A DNA stretch of 64,000 nt. Origin: Candidatus Enterococcus leclercqii. Its GTDB lineage: Bacteria; Bacillota; Bacilli; Lactobacillales; Enterococcaceae. The notes beneath the pieces were generated by a model. That model had not been told where the DNA came from. It searched no databases and worked only from the letters and a program-made list of their open reading frames with translations. Every line of letters starts with the position of its first letter. Position 1 is the stretch's first letter. The position numbers and the translations under genes are program-made. The DNA lies in contig NZ_MAEH01000003.1 of assembly GCF_009933135.1 (NCBI RefSeq), positions 21,576 through 85,575 on the forward strand. Reading direction: 5' to 3'. Below are positions 8,362 through 17,688 of this stretch, piece after piece.

Positions 8362-8664
8362 GTATACCAGTATACCGAATTTACAGTATACTGGTATACT
8401 GGTATACCTATGAAAAAATACCCATAGTATACCAGTATACTACGAGTATTTGTCTACAAATTTGTGCATGTCTTCTGCAAGGTTTATAAAATAGCCTTCT
8501 TGAAGTGGCCATGAATCAAAAACCTCTATCTCGGTATACCAGTATACGTTAACTGCAGTAGAAAAGTATACCAGTATACATTTCTACTAGTATACTTTGG
8601 ATATTATTTTATTGACTTGCTCAATCATGCTTGGTATACTAAACTAAAGTTATCGATAGTATAC
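8362..8664. repeat. Upstream partition-site / operator repeats
   Basis: Six 14-bp sites of the form GTATAC-CA/TG-GTATAC start at 8362, 8386, 8394 (overlapping the previous by 6 bp), 8427, 8534 and 8566. Single GTATAC half-sites lie at 8590, 8634 (inside the parA -10) and 8659. The geometry suggests a centromere that also represses the parA promoter. Confidence 0.75.
8612..8640 (+). promoter_or_regulatory. parA promoter
   Basis: TTGACT (8612-8617), 17-nt spacer, TATACT (8635-8640). The -10 box overlaps a GTATAC half-site, with other half-sites 17 bp before the -35 and about 19 bp after the -10, so autorepression by the partition protein is likely. Confidence 0.75.
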
Positions 8665-8679
8665 GAGGGAGATGTTGAC

Positions 8680-9498
8680 ATGGGTAAAGTTTATGTTGTT
8701 GGAAATTTTAAAGGTGGCGTTGGCAAAACTAAAGCAGTGACGATGCTGTCTTATGTTAGTGCTGTAAATAGACACCTAAAAACATTGGTAATTGATTTAG
8801 ATCCCCAAGGTAATGCGACGCGTGTTTTGGCCAAAACCGGAAATTTGTCTGAAATTTCTGCAACGATCACTGAAGGATTTGAAAGTGGTGATCTTAGAAA
8901 CTCGATAACGCATATCTTACCAAATCTCGATCTGATTGGAGCTAACACAGCATTCAGAAATTTGACTAAGATACTTATTAGTAAATTTCCTGAAGATGAA
9001 GATAAGCAAATTACCTACCTGAATGAACTCCTTAAGCCATTACGCGATGAATATGACGCAATTTATATTGATGTTCCCCCAACCATCTCTGACTACAGTG
9101 ATAATGCTATGCTGGCAGCAGACTACTGCATTATTGTGTTACAGACTCAAGAACTGTCACTTGACGGAGCGCAGACATATATTGCCTATATGCAATATCT
9201 CGCTGATGCATATAATAATCGCCTTCAGGTCTTGGGAATCATTCCCTGTATGCTAAAACCAGGGGGCAGAGTAGATAATAAGGTCCTGCAGCAAGCAAGG
9301 GATCTTTACGGTGGAAATATACTTGATACAATTGTGAAGTATCAAGAGCGTTTGAAAGTTTACGATGTCGAAGGAATTCACATGGGAACAAACTATTCCG
9401 GTACTCAAGATGGATGGGATGTGAAAGCACATCAAGTTTTCATAGATGTTCTAAATGAACTTGAGACCCACAAACGAGTCCTAGAAGGAGGTAAATAA
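8680..9498 (+). CDS. parA: ParA-family partition ATPase
   Basis: 272 aa. The start is ATG at 8680 with AGGGAG 8 nt upstream. A deviant Walker A motif KGGVGKT lies at residues 11-17 with the signature lysine, followed by DLDPQGNAT (Walker A') and YDAIYIDVPP (Walker B). It lacks an N-terminal HTH, so it is a type Ib-like ParA needing a partner for DNA binding. It resembles RepB/PrgP of the pheromone plasmids pAD1 and pCF10. It segregates plasmid copies over the nucleoid. The partner gene begins 1 bp after its stop, and both lie between GTATAC repeat clusters. Confidence 0.92.
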   Translation: MGKVYVVGNFKGGVGKTKAVTMLSYVSAVNRHLKTLVIDLDPQGNATRVLAKTGNLSEISATITEGFESGDLRNSITHILPNLDLIGANTAFRNLTKILISKFPEDEDKQITYLNELLKPLRDEYDAIYIDVPPTISDYSDNAMLAADYCIIVLQTQELSLDGAQTYIAYMQYLADAYNNRLQVLGIIPCMLKPGGRVDNKVLQQARDLYGGNILDTIVKYQERLKVYDVEGIHMGTNYSGTQDGWDVKAHQVFIDVLNELETHKRVLEGGK

Positions 9499-9499
9499 G

Positions 9500-9919
9500 A
9501 TGTCTAAAGATTTCACTCCTCTGATTAACATCTCTAATCCAATCTCTTCTAGTACATTACAATCTCGCGAAGTGAATATTAGCGGCAGTAATGACTTTAC
9601 ACGTAAATCAGCTAATCAAATGCCTGATGAAAAATCTTCCTCAGGAAACTTAGCTTCTAATAAGAAGGACTTGTCAAAAGATCAAAATGCAGATCCTCGT
9701 TTCAAAGCTACTACCACACAAAAACTATCTCCAGCTGTCAACCTGAAGATATCTACACTAAGACCTTTTCTTGGTGAAGTAGAAGGTCTTCAGAAAGGAA
9801 CAGTTAATGAGATAATCAATCTACTCGTAGATAACTATGTGAATACCAAAATCAGTACACGACAGCAAGAAGCATTTAATTCAATGTATCAGACACAGTT
9901 AGATTTATTGAAAAAATGA
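9500..9919 (+). CDS. Small centromere-binding partition protein (ParB-like)
   Basis: 139 aa, translated from an AGGAGGT site overlapping the end of parA. The N-terminal half is polar and disordered (Ser/Asn rich). The C-terminal half (KLSPAVNLKISTLRPFLGEVEGLQKGTVNEIINLLVDNYV) looks like a ribbon-helix-helix or short HTH dimeriser. By position it corresponds to RepC/PrgO of pheromone plasmids and should bind the GTATAC sites on both sides of the operon and stimulate the ATPase. The family call rests on context and size. Confidence 0.75.
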   Translation: MSKDFTPLINISNPISSSTLQSREVNISGSNDFTRKSANQMPDEKSSSGNLASNKKDLSKDQNADPRFKATTTQKLSPAVNLKISTLRPFLGEVEGLQKGTVNEIINLLVDNYVNTKISTRQQEAFNSMYQTQLDLLKK

Positions 9920-9924
9920 CATAA

Positions 9925-10262
9925 GTATACTGGTATACTTAAGATATAGATATTCAAATACAAGATATCCCGACCTTATGCAACTTGATTGAATAAAGTT
10001 TAACGTCCAGTGCCTCAGTTTTTTGAATATTTTCCTAACAGCTGTATCTATTAACTCATCTATCTTTTGTCATGTTTATCTTTTATCATGTTTATCTTAC
10101 ATGATATTCTTTAAGTGACAACTGAATTTGCTTATAGAACGACATAAGTATACCAGTATACTGGTATACTCTAGAAATAGTTCCCTAGTAATAAAGCTTT
10201 ACGAACTTATACTGTGTTAATTGAATACAATGTAAATCCCAGTTTCTCAGTTTCTCGAAAGG
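9925..10262. repeat. Downstream centromere-like repeats
   Basis: Three more GTATAC-NN-GTATAC sites start at 9925, 10148 and 10156 (the last two overlapping), each cluster preceded by GACATAA. The two clusters head loosely repeated units that end with similar CAGTTT.TCGAA-type stretches. Between them are direct repeats TATCTTTTGTCATGTT / TATCTTTTATCATGTT (about 10062-10093). No gene is visible in this 350-bp stretch. Confidence 0.65.
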
Positions 10263-10272
10263 GGGCAATACC

Positions 10273-10473
10273 GTGTTTGCATTTTTTGAAGGGTACTTCT
10301 TAGGTCGTTTCATTACTTTCATACTTGCTGCTGCAATTATCTTTGGTTTACTTTTCCTTCTTTTTCAAGTTCTCCTGGTTCTCCTCAAGGTAGCAGCCGC
10401 TATTCTCGTTGGGTATGGGATCTTTTTGGTAGGAAAAGCCATCATGTATTATGCAAGCACAAATGAGCAATAG
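10273..10473 (+). CDS. Small hydrophobic membrane protein (66 aa)
   Basis: A GTG start at 10273 preceded by AAAGGGGG. Almost the whole chain is hydrophobic (about residues 10-60), enough for two membrane segments, ending in a polar tail STNEQ. It is the last gene before a strong terminator and may belong to the partition transcript. Function is unknown. Confidence 0.6.
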   Translation: MFAFFEGYFLGRFITFILAAAIIFGLLFLLFQVLLVLLKVAAAILVGYGIFLVGKAIMYYASTNEQ

Positions 10474-10474
10474 A

Positions 10475-10516
10475 AAAGGCAGCCAGTTCGGAAATACCGA
10501 CTGGCTGCCTTTTTTG
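10475..10516 (+). terminator. Strong bidirectional terminator
   Basis: AAAAGGCAGCCAGT pairs with ACTGGCTGCCTTTT around a CGGAAATACCG loop, with T-runs on both strands. It ends the plus-strand partition/membrane gene unit. Confidence 0.85.
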
Positions 10517-10683
10517 TTGTCCCACAGGGCGATTTTAAGCACCGTTCAGGTACCTGAGGTGGGGAATTGATCGAGTAGCGCTTTTAAAGATCGGGTCTTT
10601 TCAAGTAATATCCGCTGAGACTGCCGCTCTTGCTATTAAACGAATAATTTACCAGTACTTTTCGAAAGTATAAGGATTATCTT

Positions 10684-12012
10684 TTAGTTTGGTACCCTCA
10701 TGTAATAGGGCTGAACTTGGAGCTCCTGTGTATACTCTTCTGGACCAGCATTTAGAGCATCGGCGGTACTACCTTCTAAAGGAACAGTTTGTTTCTCCCC
10801 ATTCTCATCAGTATAAACAATCCCAAGTGGGTAGGACTGCACACTCAAATCAAGACCATCGGGAACTGCAACTGGTGCGCCTACATCACCTCTTAACTCA
10901 ATAATCCCGTTACTTGGCAGGGGATACCCTACATCGTATAACAAGAAACTCTCTACTATGACTTGAATGAATTTCCCATCAGGTGTATGCACATAAAAAG
11001 TGCGACCAGTATGCTGGGTGATATCACTGAAATCAAGTCTCACATAACCAATTACTTTTCTATATACAAACGTAACTTCAATATCCTGTTCAGTAAAGGT
11101 TCCAGTCATCTCACCGATGATCTCTTTAAGAGTCATATCTGTAATATTTTCGAAAGACGCTGAATACTCAGTTCCAACAAGTCCGACCAATACAATATCG
11201 TCCATCAGTTTCTCGAAAGATTCATTGACAAAATGAACAATCACTTTTCCTTCTTTTTCCTCAGGTTTTGGTGGGTCCACTTTGTCTTCCGAACGATGAA
11301 TATAACCAATATACTCATAACCATTGACCGAGGTTTCGGGTTTAAACGTACTACCTTTTACCATTGTTTCGGTTTTTGCTGCCGGGAGTTCAAGCGATGC
11401 AGCCTGTGCAACAGCTGAAAAGCCAGTCCCTCCGATGATTACAGCGAGCATTAGAATTTTTTTCGCATCTTTTCTTTTCCAAACTAGCAAGCCACCTGAT
11501 ATAACCAGCAAAACAATCCCAATCCCTATAACACCTTTACTTGTGCCATTTTCACCTGTTTTAGGGAACTGCTTAATTTTGGTATCTCCACTTTGAAGAG
11601 AAGACGATTCAGTTGGAATAATAGCTTTCTCTTGTCTTCCTTCCGTTGAAGTAGATTGTATCATGGAATTTTCCGTGGTACTTGATTCTGATGAAATCTG
11701 TTCTGAACTTGAATTTGATGTGCTTTCTCCGGTGTCACTTATACCTTCTGTTTGATCCGTTGAGTCTTCACTTATAGCTTTATACACTAATCTAAATGTT
11801 TCTTCATCATGTGCAATCTCAGTATTTGGATTACCTTTAATTATAGTTCCTTGTTCCTCTGTAGATAATTTGTCAATTAAAACAAAATCAGTAGTAACAG
11901 TTGCTGTCTCTTCTTCCGCAAAACTAATCTCGGTACTTAAACAAAACATGCTAACCAACAGCAGAACAAAAATAGACAAACGGTGATACTTTGAAGCACC
12001 CCTCTTTTCCAT
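10684..12012 (-). CDS. Surface protein with internal FPKTG sorting signal and second export segment
   Basis: 442 aa, with AGGAGG upstream of ATG 12012. Residues 1-32 are a signal peptide, and 85-145 a Ser/Thr/Glu-rich stalk. FPKTG (149-153), a hydrophobic stretch (160-177) and KRK (179-181) make a complete sortase sorting signal, but the frame continues. Residues 183-205 (KKILMLAVIIGG...AVAQA) look like another signal peptide, followed by a 235-residue extracytoplasmic region with MucBP-like repeats (GKVIVHFVNESFEKL, DIEVTFVYRKVIGYVRLDF). It appears to be two exported proteins fused in one frame. Either the fusion is real and processed, or a stop/start pair was lost. Confidence 0.75.
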   Translation of the reverse strand: MEKRGASKYHRLSIFVLLLVSMFCLSTEISFAEEETATVTTDFVLIDKLSTEEQGTIIKGNPNTEIAHDEETFRLVYKAISEDSTDQTEGISDTGESTSNSSSEQISSESSTTENSMIQSTSTEGRQEKAIIPTESSSLQSGDTKIKQFPKTGENGTSKGVIGIGIVLLVISGGLLVWKRKDAKKILMLAVIIGGTGFSAVAQAASLELPAAKTETMVKGSTFKPETSVNGYEYIGYIHRSEDKVDPPKPEEKEGKVIVHFVNESFEKLMDDIVLVGLVGTEYSASFENITDMTLKEIIGEMTGTFTEQDIEVTFVYRKVIGYVRLDFSDITQHTGRTFYVHTPDGKFIQVIVESFLLYDVGYPLPSNGIIELRGDVGAPVAVPDGLDLSVQSYPLGIVYTDENGEKQTVPLEGSTADALNAGPEEYTQELQVQPYYMRVPN

Positions 12013-12096
12013 CCTTTTTCCTCCTAATTATAATTCTTTTGTGAAAACGAATTATATCACACCACCAATTTTTTTACAGCTAACTGACACCCATAC

Positions 12097-12330
12097 TCAT
12101 CTGTATCCCAGATAACGGTACTTGGTGATTTTTGTTTTCTCTATTTTCGTCACTTCAAACTGAAAGATATGATCCTGTCGGTCCCGGGTCTGGTGTCCGG
12201 GGACACGAAAGTAGGGGACCTTATGTTTTTCCATCATATAGAGCCGCTCACGTTTCACCGCAAACAGGGGGACGTCGGTCTCGACGAGAGAATAATAATC
12301 TTTCGCAAACTTTTCGAAAGTAAAGAGCAG
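12097..12330 (-). pseudogene. 3' fragment of a small plasmid gene
   Basis: A frame open from about 12345 to a TGA at 12097 encodes about 75 aa (FAKDYYSLVETDVPLF..., then MMEKHKVPYFRVPG, then QDHIFQFEVTKIEK) but has no start codon or ribosome site in position. The pattern is reminiscent of the DUF5960 group of small Firmicutes proteins; that match is tentative. A palindrome AGCACCTTAGGTGCT adjoins the broken 5' end. Confidence 0.45.
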
Positions 12331-12419
12331 CCTATGAATATAGCACCTAAGGTGCTAGAAAAGATCACAAATTCTTGAATGTGAGTGACTGATGATCTTT
12401 GATTCGACCTATAAAATAC

Positions 12420-12461
12420 AAATAAACCTCCGGAGTACGCATGATTCCGAAGGTTTATTTA
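12420..12461. terminator. Bidirectional terminator
   Basis: AAATAAACCTCCGGA pairs with TCCGAAGGTTTATTT around a short loop (one mismatch). It lies downstream of the interrupted membrane gene at 12522-12890. Confidence 0.7.
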
Positions 12462-12521
12462 TTCAACTATTTCATTTCTGCATTATTAGCATCAAAAGAG
12501 CCTAGTAATTTCAGCATAATC

Positions 12522-12890
12522 CTATATTTTTCCATACTGCTTTACTAGACTTTCAATAATATGCTTTCGCCCTTTTACGTTACCACTATAAAAAACCATC
12601 GTCTTGTTATCGGTTAGATAATAAAAGTCATAACGACTTTGACCTGTGACATGTGCCATAGCTTCAGGCGTTAAATGAAAGTTTTGTGCATACTGATTCA
12701 ATACTTTACTAAATTTGAAATTACGATAAAAAACCCAAGTCCAAAGGGCGATGATTATGATAAAAATCAGTATTGACAAGCATTTTATCCAAAGCGCGCG
12801 AGGAGAAGGCAACACCAGCAACATCTGACTACCAGAGATTAACGCCATAATAAACGCAAATAGAAATGACTTACGTAATTATTTGTTCAT
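12522..12890 (-). pseudogene. Membrane protein gene with early nonsense codon
   Basis: A good ribosome site (GAGGTG) precedes ATG 12890, but codon 4 is TAA (12879-12881): ATG AAC AAA TAA TTA CGT. The same frame then runs on for over 100 codons, with one or two N-terminal membrane segments (LRKSFLFAFIMAL..., LSILIFIIIIALWTWVF) and a soluble C-terminal half. A CAA-to-TAA change would explain it. Re-initiation at ATG 12848 (108 aa) is possible but has no ribosome site. It is probably the last gene of the zinc-ribbon membrane protein cluster. Confidence 0.65.
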
Positions 12891-12931
12891 TATTAATCAC
12901 CTCTTCTAGTAAAATTCATAGCATAATCTTA

Positions 12932-13780
12932 TTATCTATCAAATAAATTGAAAATATAATTAAACCCAGTCAAAGTATCCATTTTATCTATTAACACCCC
13001 AGTAAAAATACGAAACACAAAGTAAAGTAAAACGGCACTAGCTACAAACGCCAGCACAACAATATAGAAGTTGGGTTTCTTCATACTGACAATCTGACCA
13101 GTCCATAAGCTGCCAGCAAATGCATATCCTACCAAGCCAAATGATACCACAAATAGCAATAAGAATAGTTCGAGCGTATTACTTACAAGAAATGCCAATA
13201 ATAAGGTTGCCGCGCTCGTGTATACTGACAAAGAAGCTGGCGCAAAAATCCGTGAAAAACTGTCTAGCAGACTGATATTCTGTTTATAAATGACTTTTTC
13301 AAAAATGAAATGAGTCAAAGGATATACCAGAAGAGCTACAGCTACCCATAAAATGAACTCTAAAAAGAAAACAAAAACAGAGTCATTATAATTTCCAATA
13401 ATATTTGATAATACACGACTAACTGCCAGCCCATTAATCAAAGAGATAAAAATATAATTCACAAGTCCAAAAATGCTGGATGGATTCTCATCACCAATCT
13501 TCGGGGATATTATATTGTTATTCAAAAAAGAAAAATAATTAATGCTACTTTTTTTTATTTCTTGGACCGTCTCATTACTTGCAAGTTCATCCAATTTAGC
13601 ACCAGCTGACCGTGTTTGGCTTTCAGTAGATTGCTGTACACTGTGCTGTGCTAAAATCGGATCAACTTGATGGGAGTTTTTTTGTACTCCTTCATTAATC
13701 TCCGGCTGAATCGTTCCACAAAATGTGCAGAACTTCGCATTTTCTTCAATTTCCTTCCCACAGTTCACACAAAATTTCAT
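12932..13780 (-). CDS. Zinc-ribbon membrane protein (about six TM segments)
   Basis: 282 aa; ATG 13780 follows AAAGGGAG. The N-terminal CVNCG...CTFCG motif (residues 4-22) is a zinc ribbon. After a polar linker (25-85), residues 105-265 form about six hydrophobic segments, resembling DUF6574-type zinc-ribbon integral membrane proteins. Role unknown. It belongs to a minus-strand run with the zinc-ribbon genes at 13866 and 15805. Confidence 0.75.
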   Translation of the reverse strand: MKFCVNCGKEIEENAKFCTFCGTIQPEINEGVQKNSHQVDPILAQHSVQQSTESQTRSAGAKLDELASNETVQEIKKSSINYFSFLNNNIISPKIGDENPSSIFGLVNYIFISLINGLAVSRVLSNIIGNYNDSVFVFFLEFILWVAVALLVYPLTHFIFEKVIYKQNISLLDSFSRIFAPASLSVYTSAATLLLAFLVSNTLELFLLLFVVSFGLVGYAFAGSLWTGQIVSMKKPNFYIVVLAFVASAVLLYFVFRIFTGVLIDKMDTLTGFNYIFNLFDR

Positions 13781-13865
13781 TTTTTTACTCCCTTTCCTAA
13801 GGCTAACCTTTAGCCATCCGTTCTCTTAAAATTATATTTATCTATTGATGTCAATCATTGTTTTA

Positions 13866-15551
13866 TCAGTAGCTTGATTCTATTGTTGGTTTTTCGACTT
13901 CAATTTGCTTTTCAACCAAGACATTGCCCTTCACTGAATCCCAAATCTGCACCTTTCCTTCTGGTTCTTGAATAAAAATTTTACCATTGTCAAAAGGATT
14001 GTACTGTAATACATTTTTTGAGAGGATAACGCCGTCTTTATTCACTAAAGTGTAGGTAATAGTCTCTCCCTGGTCTCCGTTATAGATAGCCAGATATGGA
14101 CTCATTTCACGTTGCTGTACAAAATATTGGAACTCTTCTAAGATTTGTTCTCCATGCCAGTCCAATATCTGACCAGTAGAAAAGTCTTTATCAGCATAGG
14201 TAAACAAGTTAGTTCCACTAATACTAAAAACACTACCTTGACCCAAATCTTTTACTATATCTCCCTTTAAATCTAGTAAGGCGCTCTTTTGTCCTTCTTC
14301 ATCCATAGCAGCAACTATACCTTTTTCATTAGGAAGTGTTAAATAGGAATATTCCACTGTAAACAATTCGTTTCCTTTACCATCAAGTAAAGAAGACTCC
14401 CCGTCATCCTTCGAGACTACCATATACATAGAATCCTGAGCGATAGTTGGAACTTGAATGGAAATCGCTTCAACCACTGTTTTCAAATTTCCGTCCAGTA
14501 AACCATACTTACCATTTCCAGCCTGGTAAATGATATATGGATTTTCTTTTTGGCTATAATTGGGATATACGTAGGTAGCAAAATCTTCTTTGACCACTTC
14601 TCCCTTCAAATTAATAATATCCATAAGTTGATCCTCATTGTCTTCCTTTACAGCAATATACTTATCAGAAAGTACGGTCGCCTGATCATAGACAGCTTCT
14701 AACAAAGTTTTGCCTTTCTCATTGATAATTCCCGTCTTTTCGTATTCTGTAAAAGTTGTGAGCGTTCTCCCATTAAAAGAGGCATAGTACCTTTCCTTTA
14801 AAGGTACTACAATTTTTCCTGAAGAATCGATAAGGCCCATTCGCCCCCCATCCTCACTATTTTGATAAAAATTCATTACACCATTTTTGGACTGAAGATA
14901 AGGTTGCGACCCCGCTTGAGAATAGAAATCACCAATCCCATCATAGATGGGACGTACAACAGCCGTACCTGTTTTATCTATCAATCCGACCTTATAGTTA
15001 TCATATTCAGATTCACTAAAGGCTGCTACACCTTGTTCATTAAATGGGAAGACAGTTGTACCGACCTTATCGTCAACAATTTCTAGCCTATCATTCATCA
15101 ACCCCATGTAGTTTCCATTACGATATGGAAAAACAAAACTTTTAGCAGCTTTTTCTTTATTCTCCACAACCTTAGCAGTCTTATCTTTCCCACTGCCAAT
15201 GGAATTCCAAAATGGAACTAGATTTTCTTTAGCCAATACATACCAGATTCCAAAACCAGCTCCAATTAATCCAAGGATACAAATAATTACAATGACAAGA
15301 TTTTTATTATTTTTCTTCTTTGATCGCAAAGTGGGGGTCTCATCTGCTTTCGATTCTACACCGATATTTTCTATCTTAATATGAGGAGACATCTCCGATG
15401 TCTCATTTGAGGTATCATTAATGTCACTACTCTCGGATTCATGTGATTCCTTGTCAACTTTTGAAAATTGATCGACCAGTTTATGACCGCATTTCGCACA
15501 AAATTTGGCTTTTTTCGGCATTTCTGCACCACAATTTGGACATTTGACCAT
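13866..15551 (-). CDS. Zinc-ribbon, single-TM protein with WG repeats
   Basis: 561 aa from ATG 15551 (MVKCPNCGAEMPKKAKFC), with AGGAG 9 nt upstream. The two CxxC pairs give a cytoplasmic zinc ribbon. A membrane segment follows at about residues 87-107 (VIVIICILGLIGAGFGIWYVL). The extracytoplasmic rest is built of repeats such as GLIDKTGTAVVRPIYDGIGDF and MGLIDSSGKIVVPLKERY, typical of WG (KWG) beta-repeats. WG proteins are usually of unknown binding function. The frame extends upstream to 15677 without a ribosome site, so that part is excluded. Confidence 0.82.
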   Translation of the reverse strand: MVKCPNCGAEMPKKAKFCAKCGHKLVDQFSKVDKESHESESSDINDTSNETSEMSPHIKIENIGVESKADETPTLRSKKKNNKNLVIVIICILGLIGAGFGIWYVLAKENLVPFWNSIGSGKDKTAKVVENKEKAAKSFVFPYRNGNYMGLMNDRLEIVDDKVGTTVFPFNEQGVAAFSESEYDNYKVGLIDKTGTAVVRPIYDGIGDFYSQAGSQPYLQSKNGVMNFYQNSEDGGRMGLIDSSGKIVVPLKERYYASFNGRTLTTFTEYEKTGIINEKGKTLLEAVYDQATVLSDKYIAVKEDNEDQLMDIINLKGEVVKEDFATYVYPNYSQKENPYIIYQAGNGKYGLLDGNLKTVVEAISIQVPTIAQDSMYMVVSKDDGESSLLDGKGNELFTVEYSYLTLPNEKGIVAAMDEEGQKSALLDLKGDIVKDLGQGSVFSISGTNLFTYADKDFSTGQILDWHGEQILEEFQYFVQQREMSPYLAIYNGDQGETITYTLVNKDGVILSKNVLQYNPFDNGKIFIQEPEGKVQIWDSVKGNVLVEKQIEVEKPTIESSY

Positions 15552-15804
15552 CTCTTTTTCTCCTAATCTAATTTTCTGGTATGAGAAGCGATTCGATATG
15601 CCATACTTCTTTCTACATTCCCCCGCTCTTCTCAAAAATTCGAACAATTTAGGGATTTTAAAAAGTTTCGAAACCATGTCTCAACCACAATTTAATATCG
15701 TTGTTCTCACCCAGATTATTTTGACGTATTTCCTATGCCTTTCCATTAAATACTCTGGAATCTTTATCAATTATTTTGAATCATATTAATGTCTAACTGA
15801 TACC

Positions 15805-17166
15805 TTATATCTTCTCAAAATCAGGGTGGTCTGCCTTCAATGTATTTACACAGTCTTCCACAGATTTTTCCTGTCCCCAACTATAAGAGCTCCCCCCTGA
15901 AAGATCCTTAGCCTGAAAAGCGTTACCTTTTACAGGAACAATACTATATCCGTAAATTTCATAGTAGACTTCAGCTTCTTTTTTATCTCCAGTGGTTTCC
16001 GTATCAGTGATTTTGTAGATGGACTGAATCTCACAATTAATTTCAGCATCGTTGCTATTGCCCCAATAGTTATACTCATCAGTGACTCTCAAATAACTTT
16101 CTACTCGTTCTACTTGATATGTTCGATAGTCATTGCTTTTATTTTGAGCTTTAGCATAGGTATCAATCTGCTTAAGAATATCTTCCTTTTTTTCAATATC
16201 ATTGATACTCTTCAGATTTTTGACTTCGGTTTCAATGAAAGTATCTCCTTCGAATACACGCCCTTCATGACTCTCAGATGCAATGAGATTCGGTTCTATT
16301 TCTAACGTTACTTTATCACCGTTTGAATAATTGGAATCATTATACTGATTAGTAAAAATACTTTCTGTTTCATTTGAGTATGGATTATCGGTGACAGTCA
16401 ATTTTCCGAAGCCATCGTACCCTGAAAAGCTGTACTTAACATCCTTCAGTAAGTCTTCAGCAGTGAAGCTTTCAATTCCTTTGAGACCTTTGACAGTAAA
16501 CTCCTTTTTACTGTCTTTAATAAATTTATCTTTGTCTTCATTATTATCTTTGATCGTTAAGACAACCTTATCGCCATTTTTTAGACTCTCAGTTTTATTC
16601 ATTTTGATTTGTACGTTCTGAATAAGACTAGCTGCTTTACCAAGCCTTGAGGCATATCCGCTTACCTTCTGAAGTTTATCAATAATAGTACCGTCACCAT
16701 TAAGAATACCTTCGGCATCTTTCTCCTTAAACCCCGCCTTCTCGTAAGCCTTTTCTGAAATTTCTGAATAAATTTTGTCGGAATTGTAATTAGCTACCCC
16801 CTGAGAATCGTAACCATCAAATGTTACTTTTACATTGCCAGAAATATCTACTGGCCGACTATTCACATAGTTAAAGAAACCAATAATAGCAATCAAAGCT
16901 ACCGCAGCAATAACTAGTGGAATACGATATTTTTTAATAAATATAATGAACTTTTCCACTATCGGATTAGGTGTCTTTACTGATAGTTGATTATTTTGAA
17001 ACCGATCATCCTGTCGTTTCCCTACTCCTTCATTTTCAAGCTGGACTGTCTTCTTTTCCATAGCCTCTGCTGATTCATCAGTCAGTTTTTGACCACAGTT
17101 TGGACAAAATAACGCGTTTGGTGCCAATTCTTGACCACATTTTGGACAATTTTTCATATTTCCCAT
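15805..17166 (-). CDS. Zinc-ribbon, single-TM protein of YvbJ type
   Basis: 453 aa. CPKCG...CPNCG near residues 6-22 forms a zinc ribbon. The membrane segment is at about 78-98 (RIPLVIAAVALIAIIGFF), and the extracytoplasmic part carries repeated YDSQGVAN/YDGFGK-type beta units, as in Bacillus YvbJ-like proteins. The ATG at 17166 or the one three codons later could serve as start; the ribosome site is weak. Probably the first gene of the cluster reading toward 12932. Confidence 0.78.
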   Translation of the reverse strand: MGNMKNCPKCGQELAPNALFCPNCGQKLTDESAEAMEKKTVQLENEGVGKRQDDRFQNNQLSVKTPNPIVEKFIIFIKKYRIPLVIAAVALIAIIGFFNYVNSRPVDISGNVKVTFDGYDSQGVANYNSDKIYSEISEKAYEKAGFKEKDAEGILNGDGTIIDKLQKVSGYASRLGKAASLIQNVQIKMNKTESLKNGDKVVLTIKDNNEDKDKFIKDSKKEFTVKGLKGIESFTAEDLLKDVKYSFSGYDGFGKLTVTDNPYSNETESIFTNQYNDSNYSNGDKVTLEIEPNLIASESHEGRVFEGDTFIETEVKNLKSINDIEKKEDILKQIDTYAKAQNKSNDYRTYQVERVESYLRVTDEYNYWGNSNDAEINCEIQSIYKITDTETTGDKKEAEVYYEIYGYSIVPVKGNAFQAKDLSGGSSYSWGQEKSVEDCVNTLKADHPDFEKI

Positions 17167-17419
17167 CTCTCTTTCTCATTTTTAACTCCTCATATACCTA
17201 CCTCAAAAAAAACGTAAGATATACTAACTAAAAGTATACATGAAATACACCTTTAGTAAATTACTTATTTTCCCCCCAAAAAAAATTGAACTAACTCGCT
17301 ACAGTATAAAAAGACTTTTTCGAAACCGATTACATTTCTGTGAATAGAGCAGTTCAGATATTCTAAATTTGGAAAGTGTCCTAAAAACCACTTGCTTTCA
17401 TTTACTGACTGCACTCGCC

Positions 17420-17659
17420 TTACCCAAAGTCCAGTTTTTTCCCAAATCGAAATTCAAAGGTATAACCGGAAACATAGTTAATTTTCTTCAACGTTCCTAG
17501 AAAGGCACGCTGACTAATTGATTCTTCACCAACTTGCACATTGGTTGCCACGTCTTCATATTCCAACAAAATCTCGGTAATTTCCGGATCTGCGAAAATA
17601 TCGTTTAAGTAGTCGGTCACGATTTCTGACCAGTCGAACCAATAGAGATCTTCTTTCAT
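17420..17659 (-). CDS. Small acidic hypothetical protein (79 aa)
   Basis: ATG 17659 has a strong AAAGGAGGA site. The chain is acidic and aromatic (MKEDLYWFDWSEIV...). No family recognised. It follows the DUF2325 gene by about 30 bp in the same direction, suggesting co-transcription. Confidence 0.6.
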   Translation of the reverse strand: MKEDLYWFDWSEIVTDYLNDIFADPEITEILLEYEDVATNVQVGEESISQRAFLGTLKKINYVSGYTFEFRFGKKLDFG

Positions 17660-17688
17660 ATGGATTCCTCCTTTGGGACTAGCGCAAT

